In this document: one piece after another, positions 1 through 8,360 of the stretch
Position numbering within the stretch: the first letter of the stretch is position 1
How the letters are laid out: every line of letters begins with the position of its first letter
From: Prevotella sp. UBA1705
GTDB taxonomy: Bacteria; Bacteroidota; Bacteroidia; Bacteroidales; Bacteroidaceae
NCBI GenBank assembly: GCA_002317385.1
Contig: DCJH01000026.1
Span: 29,066-93,065 of the forward strand
Length of the DNA stretch: 64,000 bases
Reading direction: 5' to 3'
Position numbers and translations under genes: made by a program
The notes under the pieces: model-generated
Database searches by the model: none
Told to the model about the DNA's origin: nothing
What the model saw: only the letters and a program-made list of their open reading frames with translations

Positions 1-1632
1 CCCTACGCTCAACTGCATTATCCGTTCGAAGGGGATATAGACGCTGAAGGTTTAAAGCGTGTAGGCAAGAGCGAAGTAGACTATCGTGCAGAGCTTGTCA
101 GCAGCACATACGAGGGAACTCCCGTTCCTCCTGCGTTTTTCCCAGCCGACTTTATCAACGAAGGCGTAGACCAGACCCGTGGATGGTTCTTTACTCTCCA
201 CGCCATTGGTACGATGGTGTTCGACTCTGTAGCCTTCAAGAATGTGATTTCCACAGGTCTTGTGCTCGACGCTAAGGGCAACAAGATGAGCAAGCACGTA
301 GGCAACGTGACCGATCCGTTTGAGATGATTGGTAAATATGGTGCCGATCCTGTGCGCTTCTATATGATGACCAACAGCGAACCGTGGGACAATCTGAAGT
401 TCGATCCTAACGGAGTTGACGAGGTTCGCCGCAAGTTCTTCGGTACATTATATAATACTTATAGTTTCTTTGCACTCTATGCGAATGTTGATAACTATGA
501 TGTAGAGCAGAGTCTTGGTAAGCTGAACAGCAATTGTGAGAGTCTCAAGGAGATTGATAGCTGGATTCTTTCATGCTTGAACACGCTGGTGAAGGGCGTG
601 ACCGAAGAGCTCGACGGATATGATCCGACGCGTGCCGGCCGTCTCATTGACAGCTTTGTGAACAACGATCTCAGCAACTGGTATGTACGATTGAACCGTA
701 AACGTTTCTGGGGTAAAGAGATGAGCGAGGACAAACTTGCTGCTTACAACACGCTTTACACCTGTCTGATGACAGTGGCTAAGCTTCTTGCACCCTTCGC
801 GCCGTTCTATGCCGACCAGCTTTACCGCGACTTGGGTGGACAGATGAAGTCTGTGCATCTGGAGAAATTCCCCGTAGCCGACGCCAGTTTCATCAACAAG
901 GACCTGGAAGAGCGCATGGGAATGGCTCAGAAGATTACGTCGATGGTGCTCGCCCTGCGCCGCAAGGTGAACATCAAAGTACGTCAACCGCTGCAGCAAA
1001 TCATGGTTCCAGCTGTGGATGACGAACAGCGCAATCACATCGAAGCTGTGAAAGAACTCATCATGAGTGAGGTTAACGTCAAGGAACTGGAGTTTGCCGA
1101 GGGACAAGGCATACTTGTCAAGAAGGTGAAATGCAACTTCCGCGTGATGGGTAAGAAGTTTGGCAAGGCCATGAAGGGTGTTGCAGCCCAGATGGATGCC
1201 CTCTCTCAGGAGCAGATTGCCGAGCTTGAGAAGAACGGAAGCTATAGCTTTGAACTCGACGGACAGCCTATTACCGTGGATGCTACCGATGTGGAGATTA
1301 TCTCAGAGGATATTCCCGGATGGCTCGTAAGCAACGAAGGTAACATCACCGTGGCCCTCGAGGTGGAGCTAACCGACGAACTTCGTCAGGAGGGCATGGC
1401 CCGTGAGCTCATCAACCGCATACAGAATCTCCGCAAAGAGACCGGACTTGAGATTACCGATCGCATCAAAGTGACCGTGGCTCCCAACGAGCAGGCCGAG
1501 GCTGCAATGAAGAATTTCGGCGAATATATCAAGTCTCAGGTGCTGGCCGACGAGCTGATTGTGGCCGACAACGACGGTGAAGAAGCCGAGTTCGACGACT
1601 TCAAGTTGAATATTAAAGTGGAAAAGAAATAG
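1..1632 (+). CDS. ileS: Isoleucyl-tRNA synthetase, C-terminal part (5' end outside window)
   Basis: Charges tRNA-Ile with isoleucine in the cytoplasm. The reading frame is open from base 1, so the N-terminal half (HIGH motif, most of the editing domain) lies to the left of the window. The class I signature KMSKH is visible at 283-297, preceded by LDAKGNKMSKHVGN. Then comes the anticodon-binding helical domain (WYVRLNRKRFWG is typical of the long eukaryote-like IleRS found in Bacteroidetes) and a long C-terminal extension (roughly bases 1000-1632) without the zinc-binding Cys cluster of the E. coli enzyme. A strong hairpin terminator follows the stop codon. Identification is secure; the start is not visible. 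Confidence 0.97.
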   Translation, partial: PYAQLHYPFEGDIDAEGLKRVGKSEVDYRAELVSSTYEGTPVPPAFFPADFINEGVDQTRGWFFTLHAIGTMVFDSVAFKNVISTGLVLDAKGNKMSKHVGNVTDPFEMIGKYGADPVRFYMMTNSEPWDNLKFDPNGVDEVRRKFFGTLYNTYSFFALYANVDNYDVEQSLGKLNSNCESLKEIDSWILSCLNTLVKGVTEELDGYDPTRAGRLIDSFVNNDLSNWYVRLNRKRFWGKEMSEDKLAAYNTLYTCLMTVAKLLAPFAPFYADQLYRDLGGQMKSVHLEKFPVADASFINKDLEERMGMAQKITSMVLALRRKVNIKVRQPLQQIMVPAVDDEQRNHIEAVKELIMSEVNVKELEFAEGQGILVKKVKCNFRVMGKKFGKAMKGVAAQMDALSQEQIAELEKNGSYSFELDGQPITVDATDVEIISEDIPGWLVSNEGNITVALEVELTDELRQEGMARELINRIQNLRKETGLEITDRIKVTVAPNEQAEAAMKNFGEYIKSQVLADELIVADNDGEEAEFDDFKLNIKVEKK

Positions 1633-1640
1633 AAAATCAT

Positions 1641-1688
1641 AAGGGTTTGTCCATGCGTCAGACGCTGACGGCATGGGCAGGCCCTTTT
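1641..1688 (+). terminator. Rho-independent terminator after ileS
   Basis: An imperfect stem pairs AAGGGTTTGTCCATGCGTCAG-side sequence at 1641-1661 with the complementary arm ending GGCAGGCCCTT near 1686, with a short ACG loop, followed by TTTT. It separates ileS from the dksA-like gene, which starts only 16 bases later. Confidence 0.85.
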
Positions 1689-1703
1689 ATCATTTGATAG
1701 AAA

Positions 1704-2084
1704 ATGGAAATAAAAGCACGTTATTCCGACGAGGATCTGGAAGAGTTCCGCGGGATCATCAATGAGAAACTGAAGGTGGCGCGAGATATCTACAACGATG
1801 CCATGCGCCGATTGATGAATGCCGACAGCAACTCTGACGACGATACGGCTCCCACCTACAAGATTCTGGAGGAGGGAACACAGGCCATTGAGCGCGAGAA
1901 TCTCATCCAGATGGCTCAGCGTCAGCAGAAGTTCATCCAAGGATTAGAGGCTGCCCTGATCAGAATAGAGAACAAGACCTACGGCATTGACCGCATGACG
2001 GGCGAGCTGATTCCTAAGGAGCGTCTGCGCGTGGTGCCCCACGCAACACTCAGTGTGGCTTCGAAGAACGCGAGAAAGCATTGA
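1704..2084 (+). CDS. TraR/DksA-family regulator without zinc-finger cysteines
   Basis: A 126-residue protein with the DksA/TraR layout: an N-terminal coiled-coil half (residues 1-85, ending in the IRIENKTYGI segment) and a C-terminal block TGELIPKERLRVVPHATLS that is the usual conserved ending of this family. DksA-type proteins bind the RNA polymerase secondary channel and modulate transcription. The family normally carries a C4 zinc finger; here no cysteine is present at all and the position that is normally Cys in YGIC reads YGID. Bacteroidetes members are known to have a degenerate finger, so a fold held without zinc is likely. It lies between ileS and lspA, with only 4 bases before lspA, suggesting co-transcription with the next three genes. 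Confidence 0.85.
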   Translation: MEIKARYSDEDLEEFRGIINEKLKVARDIYNDAMRRLMNADSNSDDDTAPTYKILEEGTQAIERENLIQMAQRQQKFIQGLEAALIRIENKTYGIDRMTGELIPKERLRVVPHATLSVASKNARKH

Positions 2085-2088
2085 GCAG

Positions 2089-2766
2089 ATGAAGAAATCC
2101 AAGGATTTTCTTACTGACGGTCGGCTGGCATGGCTCATCATTGTGGCCATACTCGTCATAGACCAGATTATCAAAATTGAGGTAAAAACCACCATGACGC
2201 TGGGCGAATCGCTCCGGGTCACCGACTGGTTCTATATCAATTTTGTGGAGAATATCGGCATGGCCTATGGCATGACGTTCTTCAACAAACTCTTTCTGAG
2301 CCTCCTGCGTATCGTGGCTATATCGGCCATCGGGTGGTATATCTGGCGCGTGGTGAAGCAGGGAGGGCGCACTCGGTATGTGGTTTTCCTGTCGATGATT
2401 GTCGCGGGAGCTGCCGGGAACATCTTTGACTCTATGTTTTATGGTCTGGTGTTCAGCGCATCGTCGCCCTATTACGTTTCCTATCTTGTACCCTTTGGTA
2501 CAGGTTATTCCAGTTTCTTGATGGGAAAGGTGGTCGATATGTTCTATTTCCCCATCATCCAGACCACTTGGCCCACATGGGTTCCCATGTTTGGCGGTCA
2601 GGAATTCATTTTCTTCTCACCTGTTTTCAATTTTGCCGACGCCTGCATATCTGTGGGAGTGGTCTGTCTCTTGCTGTTCTGTCGCAAGGATTGGGAAAGC
2701 ATTGAGATAAAGAGACAGAAGAAGCCTACCACCGTTGACGCCGAAGAAAAAGGAGGCAATGAATGA
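2089..2766 (+). CDS. lspA: Lipoprotein signal peptidase (signal peptidase II)
   Basis: Inner-membrane aspartyl protease that removes the signal peptide from prolipoproteins after lipid attachment. The two catalytic aspartates are visible in GAAGNIFDS and in FNFADACIS, and four membrane segments can be read (about residues 13-30, 68-90, 100-120, 185-205). At 225 residues it is longer than the E. coli enzyme because of a loop between the catalytic motifs, which is usual in Bacteroidetes. I chose the ATG at 2089 (MKKSKDFLTDG) over an upstream in-frame ATG at 2053 inside the dksA-like gene. The stop overlaps the start of the next gene (ATGA at 2763-2766), a lipoprotein, so enzyme and likely substrate are translationally coupled. 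Confidence 0.95.
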   Translation: MKKSKDFLTDGRLAWLIIVAILVIDQIIKIEVKTTMTLGESLRVTDWFYINFVENIGMAYGMTFFNKLFLSLLRIVAISAIGWYIWRVVKQGGRTRYVVFLSMIVAGAAGNIFDSMFYGLVFSASSPYYVSYLVPFGTGYSSFLMGKVVDMFYFPIIQTTWPTWVPMFGGQEFIFFSPVFNFADACISVGVVCLLLFCRKDWESIEIKRQKKPTTVDAEEKGGNE

Positions 2767-3683
2767 AACGGCTGGGCGCGGCATCACCATTCCTTTTGGC
2801 TCTGCTCTCCCTGATACTGACATGGAGCTGTAAGCCATCAGTGCCTTCGGAGTTTATTCCGCAGGACGAGATGGAGGACATTCTCTATGACTATCATCTT
2901 GCCGATGCCATGGCCCGCATGCAGTCGTCTGGCTACGATGCCAACCTCCTGGCCTATCGTACGGCGGTGCTGAAGAAACACAACGTTACGCCTGCCGAAT
3001 TCGACACATCGATGGTCTACTACATGCGTCATACCGAGCAGTTGCACACCATCTATGAGCACATCGCCCAGCGCATGGGCGACAAGGCCCATGAGTATGG
3101 TTCTTCGGCAGGTATGATGGGTAGTCTGAACGGCGCCAGTGCGTCGGGCGACACCGTCGATATATGGAAGGGTGCCAACAATATTGCGCTCATCCCCAAC
3201 CAGCCCTACAACTCCTATTCGTTCTCGCTCATGCCCGATTCATCGTTCCATCGGGGCGACTCCTTCGTGCTGACGATGAGCAGCGACTTCATCTTCCAGG
3301 ATGGAATGCGCGACGGAATTGCAGCGCTGGTGCTGGTGTTCAAGAACGATAGCGTGACTTCCAATATCCTTCATCTGTCTTCCACGGGTCAGACCAGCGT
3401 CATGGCGGAAGACCGCGACAGTCTGGGCGTGAAAGAAATCAAGGGATTTTTCTTGCTCAACAAGAACAATCAGGCCAACACTTCGTCCACGACCCTCCAC
3501 CTCATGACACTGAGCAACATCCACCTCTTCCGCTGTCATCCCAAACCCAAGCCTGTGGCTACACCTCAGACCGGTGCACCTGCGCCCGGCGACAGCATGA
3601 GACGTGCCAGCCGTCGCATACGCATGGCCAATGCGCCTGGTGGTATGCAGGATACGGTGAAGAGTAACAGACCTTTGCAATAG
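2763..3683 (+). CDS. DUF4296-type lipoprotein
   Basis: A 306-residue exported protein. It begins with a signal sequence followed by Cys23 in LTWSCKPS, a relaxed lipobox; the next block (VPSEFIPQDEMEDILYDYHLADAMA, residues 26-50) is the recognisable DUF4296 helix-rich segment. The second half (residues 130-250) looks like a beta-rich domain without a family I can name, and the C-terminus is Pro/Arg rich. Function is unknown; the family is restricted to Bacteroidetes and commonly sits directly after lspA, as here with an ATGA overlap. A quality-control or envelope role is a guess. Confidence 0.8.
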   Translation: MKRLGAASPFLLALLSLILTWSCKPSVPSEFIPQDEMEDILYDYHLADAMARMQSSGYDANLLAYRTAVLKKHNVTPAEFDTSMVYYMRHTEQLHTIYEHIAQRMGDKAHEYGSSAGMMGSLNGASASGDTVDIWKGANNIALIPNQPYNSYSFSLMPDSSFHRGDSFVLTMSSDFIFQDGMRDGIAALVLVFKNDSVTSNILHLSSTGQTSVMAEDRDSLGVKEIKGFFLLNKNNQANTSSTTLHLMTLSNIHLFRCHPKPKPVATPQTGAPAPGDSMRRASRRIRMANAPGGMQDTVKSNRPLQ

Positions 3684-3730
3684 TGTTTAATCTTAAATAA
3701 ATAGTAATTTCAAATCATTATTTCCGAATT

Positions 3731-5365
3731 ATGAAAAGACACTGCTTCATAGCTGCCTTTCTCTTGGCGGCTACTGCTGCTTCGGCTTGCACCAATTTCA
3801 TTGTGGGCAAGAAAGCATCTGTAGATGGTTCGGTCATCTGCTCCTACAATGCAGACGACTACGGTTTGTTCATCGGACTTTGCCATTATCCTGCCGGCAA
3901 ACATGCCAAAGGCGAGATGCGCGAGGTGGTAGACTGGGACTCCCATCGCTATATCGGCAAGATTCCGGAGGCTCCGGAAACCTACAACGTGATAGGCAAT
4001 ATCAATGAATTTCAGGTTTCCATCGGCGAGACCACATACGGCGGACGCGAGGAGATGGTAGACCCCAAGGGCGGAATCGACTACGGTTCGCTCATCTATA
4101 TAGGTCTGCAGCGTTCCAAGACGGCCCGTGAGGCTATCAAGGTGATGACCACGCTGGCCGAGACCTACGGCTATTGCTCCGAGGGCGAGACCTTCACCAT
4201 CTGCGATCCCAATGAGGCTTGGATCATGGAGATGATGGGCAAAGGCCCCGGTTCCAAGGGTGTGGTGTGGGTGGCCCAGCGCATTCCCGACGACGCCATC
4301 TGCGGACATGCCAACCAGAGCCGCATCGGCAAGTTCAATATGAAGGACAAACAGAATGTGCTCTATTCCAAAGACGTGGTGAAATTCGCCCGCTCCAAGG
4401 GATGGTTCAGCGGCAAGGATGCCGACTTCAACTGGAAAATGACCTATGCCAAGCCCGATTTCTCGGGCCGTCGCATCTGCGATGCCCGTGTGTGGTCGTT
4501 CTTCAACCGCTTTGTCAAGGGCATGGACCGCTATCTGCCTTGGGCTCTGGGCAAGGACCCCGACGCTGAGGACATGCCCCTTTGGTTCATCCCCGACCAT
4601 AAACTCAGCGTGCAGGACATTGAGACTGCCATGCGCGACCACTATGAGGGCACACCGTTGGCCATCGACAGCACCGACATCGGTGGTGGCATCTGGCAGA
4701 TGCCTTATCGTCCGACGCCCCTGAACTATGAGGTTGACGGCAAGAAATATTTCAACGAGCGCCCCATCAGTACCCAGCAGACAGGCTTCAGCTATGTGGC
4801 TCAGCTGCGCAGCTGGCTGCCCCGACAGATTGGTGGCGTGCTGTGGTTTGGCAATGACGACGGCAATATGGTGGCCTATACGCCCATCTATTGCGGCAAC
4901 ACCACTCAGCCCGAGTGTTACAACACCCCCGGTGCCGATGCCATTCATTTCTCGATGAAGAATGCTTTCTGGGTGTGCAACTGGGTGAGCAACATGGTTT
5001 ACCCCCGCTACTCCATGCTGTTCCCAAGTCTTAAGGCTGTGCGCGACTCCTTGGAGCAGAGCTATTTCGCATCGCAGAAGAAGGTGGAGGATAAGGCTGT
5101 GGCTCTCTACGCCACCGATCAGCAGGCTGCTATCCGCTATCTCAACGAGTATAGCAACACTCAAGCCCAGCAGATGCTGGCCCGCTGGCAGCAGCTCGCC
5201 ACCTATCTTATCGTGAAATACAACGATATGACCATCAAGCCCGAGGAGAACGGGCACTTCAAACTTACGCCCGAAGGTATTGGTGCGCCCGTCATCCGTC
5301 CGGGTTATCCCGAGTCTTTCCGCAGGAGATTGGTGGAAACCACAGGCACACGATACGAGCGATAA
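3731..5365 (+). CDS. pepD: C69-family dipeptidase (secreted)
   Basis: A 544-residue Ntn-hydrolase-type peptidase that cleaves short peptides. The signal peptide is followed directly by Cys20 in TAASACTNFIVGKKAS; in this family the cysteine becomes the N-terminal nucleophile after processing, so the lipobox-like look of the site is probably misleading. Further family marks are the DGS block (VDGSVICSYNADDYG), the EPFTI-like GETFTICDPNEAWIMEMMG segment around residue 155, and FGNDDGNMVAYTPIYCGN near residue 375. It is separated from the DUF4296 gene by 47 bases and is followed by an inverted repeat that belongs to the 22-bp array family. A periplasmic role in peptide nutrition is expected. Confidence 0.92.
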   Translation: MKRHCFIAAFLLAATAASACTNFIVGKKASVDGSVICSYNADDYGLFIGLCHYPAGKHAKGEMREVVDWDSHRYIGKIPEAPETYNVIGNINEFQVSIGETTYGGREEMVDPKGGIDYGSLIYIGLQRSKTAREAIKVMTTLAETYGYCSEGETFTICDPNEAWIMEMMGKGPGSKGVVWVAQRIPDDAICGHANQSRIGKFNMKDKQNVLYSKDVVKFARSKGWFSGKDADFNWKMTYAKPDFSGRRICDARVWSFFNRFVKGMDRYLPWALGKDPDAEDMPLWFIPDHKLSVQDIETAMRDHYEGTPLAIDSTDIGGGIWQMPYRPTPLNYEVDGKKYFNERPISTQQTGFSYVAQLRSWLPRQIGGVLWFGNDDGNMVAYTPIYCGNTTQPECYNTPGADAIHFSMKNAFWVCNWVSNMVYPRYSMLFPSLKAVRDSLEQSYFASQKKVEDKAVALYATDQQAAIRYLNEYSNTQAQQMLARWQQLATYLIVKYNDMTIKPEENGHFKLTPEGIGAPVIRPGYPESFRRRLVETTGTRYER

Positions 5366-5392
5366 TCCAAGAGGTTATCCCGCCGCTACAGG

Positions 5393-5473
5393 AAAAGGTA
5401 CTAATCGTTTGGCGATTAGTACCTTTTCGCATTACCGTTAGTACCTAATCGAGAGACCATTAGTACCTAATCG
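5393..5473 (-). repeat. 22-bp-period dyad array A
   Basis: The core GTACC recurs with CC at 5422, 5444 and 5466, an exact 22-base spacing. Each unit is a variant of CGATTAGTACCTAATCG followed by about 5 spacer bases. The left end is an inverted pair, GGTACTAATCG (5397-5407), 5-base loop, CGATTAGTACC (5413-5423), flanked by AAAA and TTTT, which could also terminate pepD transcription. Read on the minus strand the array has the same polarity as the others: repeats first, inverted copy at the 3' end. Confidence 0.85.
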
Positions 5474-5574
5474 TCAAGGCATGAAATAGCAATGATAAAA
5501 ACATTTGGTGTTAATCTCAAACAAAAATCTATAACTCCTCGATTATAAGAGATATAGAAAGTTCATATAAAAGC

Positions 5575-5615
5575 AATGGCCCGTCATCCCTCTTGTGGGT
5601 GACGGGCCATTTTCT
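5575..5615. terminator. Bidirectional terminator between pepD and clpC
   Basis: A near-perfect stem of about 15 pairs (AATGGCCCGTCA at 5575-5586, TGACGGGCCATT at 5600-5611) with a short loop, flanked by A-rich sequence on the left and TTTTC on the right, fits termination of both convergent genes. Confidence 0.85.
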
Positions 5616-5701
5616 ATGGTGATTGTATGTTCAAATCTGATGCTTGCTCAACTATCGACACCATGCTCATGGACTAAGTTTGCGGCGCTACGCTACTTCG
5701 T

Positions 5702-8233
5702 TTAGTTGAACGTGAGTTCGTCCTTGCCCTCTGCCTTGCCAATGGTAATGGTGTCTCCGGCCTTGATTTCGTTGGAAAGGATGCGTTCGCAAACCCCATC
5801 TTCGATATAGGTCTGGATGGCACGCTTCAGCGGGCGGGCACCAAACTGCACGTCGTAGCCCTTGGTGGCTACAAACTCTTTGGCCTCATCGGAGAGCTGA
5901 ACATGGTAGCCCAGGTCCTCAATTCGCTTGTAGAGTCCGCGCAACTCAATGTCGATGATCTGCTTGATGGCATTCAGGTCGAGCTGATCGAAGGTGATAA
6001 TCTCGTCGAGACGGTTGAGGAACTCGGGTGAGAACTGCTTACTCAGGCTCTTCTGAATCACCGAACGGGCATATTCCTTATCCTTGTCGTCCATGTTGGC
6101 GGCATTACTGATACCGCCAGCATTAAAGCCTACGCCCTTGCTAAACTCCTTGAGCTGACGTGTTCCGGCGTTCGAGGTCATGATAATCACCGTATTGCGG
6201 AAGTCCACCGTGCGCCCGTTGCCGTCGGTCAAGCGACCTTCGTCCAAGGCTTGCAGCAGCAGATTGAACACGTTGCCATGGGCTTTCTCGATCTCATCCA
6301 GCAGAACGATGGAGTAGGGATGGCGTCTCACCTGCTCGGTAAGCTGTCCGCCCTCCTCATATCCCACATATCCCGGAGGCGCACCGATGAGTCGCGACAC
6401 GTTGAATCCCTCGGTATATTCGCTCATGTCGATGCGGATGAGGGCGTCAGCCGAGCCAAACATGATTTCAGCCAGCTTCTTGGTGAGGTAGGTCTTGCCC
6501 ACACCGGTGGGGCCGAGGAACATGAATGCACCGATGGGATGGTTGGGATCCTTGAGTCCCACGCGATTGCGCTGGATGGCTTTCACCAGTTTGTTGATGG
6601 CCGCCTCCTGTCCGATGACATTCTCTTTGAGCACATTGCCCATGTTTCTCAGGCGTTCGCCCTCGGCTTCAGCCATGCGCTGCACGGGCACTCCGGTCAT
6701 CATCGACACCACGTCGGCCACCTCCTTGTCGGTCACCACCTGTCGGGCATCGGCCTCTCCCTGCTGCCAGCGCTCCTGCATCTGCTGGAGTTCAGCCTCC
6801 AGTTCAGTCTGTTTGTCGCGGAATCCAGCTGCCAGTTCGAAGTTTTGATTGCCTACTGCCTGCTGCTTCTTAGCCTTCACCTCCTCAAGTTGCTTCTCCA
6901 TCTCGGTGATTTCCGCGGGTACCTCTGCATGCTGCAGGTGCACACGGGAGCCCACTTCGTCCAAGGCGTCGATGGCTTTGTCGGGGAAAAATCGGTCGGT
7001 CACATATCGATCGGTGAGCTTCACGCAGGCCTTGATGGCATCTTCTGTATAGCTAACGTGGTGGTGTTGCTCGTAACGGTCTTTGATATTCTCCAAAATC
7101 TGGAGCGTCTCAGCGGCTGTTGTCGGTTCCACGAGCACCTTCTGGAATCGGCGTTCCAGTGCGCCGTCCTTCTCGATAGAGTTGCGGAACTCGTCGAGCG
7201 TGGTGGCACCGATGCACTGTATGGTGCCGCGGGCCAAGGCAGGCTTCATGATATTGGCGGCGTCCATGCTGCCAGGGGTGGAGCCTGCGCCTATCATCGT
7301 GTGGATTTCATCTATGAAAACGATGATGTCAGGGTTCTGTTCCAACTCCTTCAGCAGGGCACGGATGCGCTCTTCAAACTGTCCACGATATTTCGTTCCG
7401 GCCACAATGGCGGTCATGTCGAGGCTTACCACGCGACGGTTGAACAGTATCGGCGAGGTGAGATGCTTGTTGATGAGCTGTGCCAGCCCCTCCACGATGG
7501 CGCTCTTGCCTACACCCGGCTCACCGATCAATATCGGATTGTTCTTCTTGCGGCGGCAGAGGATCTCCGTCACACGCTGTATTTCCTTCTCGCGACCTAC
7601 CACTGGGTCGAGCTTTCCCTCGGCAGCGGCCTTGGTCAAATCGGTGGAGAAGTTGTCGAGAATGGGCGTCTTACCCCCTGCCTGATGCTGGGCGGTAGCG
7701 GCAGCCCTACGCTGTCCGCCAGACTGACGGCCACCAAACTGGGCCTCTTCGTCCTCTTCCTCGTCCTCATCGGGCATTCCGAGTCCGTCGGTAGTGGGCT
7801 TTTTCTGGAACAGCTGCACGGCCTTCTCATAGTCGAGGTCGTTGAATTCCAGCACTTCCTTGGCGCCGTTGTTCAGTTGGTCGTGCAAAATGGCCAACAG
7901 AAGGTGCTGCACATCCACGGTCTGGGTGTGCTGAATGCGTGCCTCGAGCACGGCCAACTTCAAGATATTGCTGGCCTGATCATTGAGCACAAGCTCGGAA
8001 GTATGGATGGGTTGCTCTATTTCGTTGGTGCGTACTCGTTCTTCGAGTGCGTTCTTCACGCTGTCTATATTGATCTCCAAATGGTTGAAGAGGTCGATTA
8101 CCGGCCCATTCTTTTCCCTCAGAATGCCGAGCAACAGGTGCTCCGGGCCCACATAGCTGCTGGCCAAACGGGTCGCTTCTTCCCTGCTGAAGGCGAGAAT
8201 TTCTGATACTTTAGGTGAAAACTGACTGGTCAT
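5702..8233 (-). CDS. clpC: ATP-dependent Clp protease ATP-binding subunit ClpC
   Basis: An 843-residue class I Clp/Hsp100 unfoldase that feeds substrates to ClpP or refolds them. Domains in order: double Clp N-repeat (1-145), a short acidic/Gln-rich linker (150-185), first AAA+ module with Walker A GEPGVGKSAI near residue 240, a short middle region with a UVR-like segment (AAGFRDKQTELEAELQQM, about 465-482) that marks ClpC rather than ClpB, second AAA+ module with GPTGVGKTYL near 577, and the D2-small domain to the end. Start ATG at 8233 gives the usual MTSQFSPKVSEIL N-terminus. It lies downstream of addAB on the same strand with a 127-base gap. No CtsR-like site was recognised. Confidence 0.95.
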   Translation of the reverse strand: MTSQFSPKVSEILAFSREEATRLASSYVGPEHLLLGILREKNGPVIDLFNHLEINIDSVKNALEERVRTNEIEQPIHTSELVLNDQASNILKLAVLEARIQHTQTVDVQHLLLAILHDQLNNGAKEVLEFNDLDYEKAVQLFQKKPTTDGLGMPDEDEEEDEEAQFGGRQSGGQRRAAATAQHQAGGKTPILDNFSTDLTKAAAEGKLDPVVGREKEIQRVTEILCRRKKNNPILIGEPGVGKSAIVEGLAQLINKHLTSPILFNRRVVSLDMTAIVAGTKYRGQFEERIRALLKELEQNPDIIVFIDEIHTMIGAGSTPGSMDAANIMKPALARGTIQCIGATTLDEFRNSIEKDGALERRFQKVLVEPTTAAETLQILENIKDRYEQHHHVSYTEDAIKACVKLTDRYVTDRFFPDKAIDALDEVGSRVHLQHAEVPAEITEMEKQLEEVKAKKQQAVGNQNFELAAGFRDKQTELEAELQQMQERWQQGEADARQVVTDKEVADVVSMMTGVPVQRMAEAEGERLRNMGNVLKENVIGQEAAINKLVKAIQRNRVGLKDPNHPIGAFMFLGPTGVGKTYLTKKLAEIMFGSADALIRIDMSEYTEGFNVSRLIGAPPGYVGYEEGGQLTEQVRRHPYSIVLLDEIEKAHGNVFNLLLQALDEGRLTDGNGRTVDFRNTVIIMTSNAGTRQLKEFSKGVGFNAGGISNAANMDDKDKEYARSVIQKSLSKQFSPEFLNRLDEIITFDQLDLNAIKQIIDIELRGLYKRIEDLGYHVQLSDEAKEFVATKGYDVQFGARPLKRAIQTYIEDGVCERILSNEIKAGDTITIGKAEGKDELTFN

Positions 8234-8360
8234 ATATTCTTTTTACCTTTCTTCTAATGATTCATTATATAGCCTATTAGCAAGGATTGTGCCAAAAGTG
8301 ACGCATTGTTTCCATGCTTTATGGCATGACCGGCCCTGTAGTCCCCATCTGCAGACCTGC

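Larger units (their letters stand above)
5366..5701. other. Convergent intergenic gap with a 22-bp dyad array and a bidirectional terminator
   Basis: This gap separates pepD (+) from clpC (-). It holds a dyad array at 5393-5473 and a long GC-rich hairpin at 5575-5615. No open frame with coding character is present. Confidence 0.7.

Noticed and set aside
3731..3790. PepD as a lipoprotein
   Set aside because: The Cys after TAASA resembles a lipobox, but in family C69 this cysteine is the catalytic N-terminal nucleophile.
3710..5257. 515-codon open frame antisense to pepD
   Set aside because: It is a shadow of the real gene: low-complexity His/Leu/Gly-rich translation, no domain, no ribosome site, and the plus strand has a clear family.
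5393..5427. Array A as an ordinary terminator only
   Set aside because: The first inverted pair could terminate pepD, but the same units occur in tandem and in divergent gaps elsewhere, so termination does not explain the family.
6251..8206. 651-codon open frame antisense to clpC
   Set aside because: Caused by codon bias of clpC; translation has no recognisable family.
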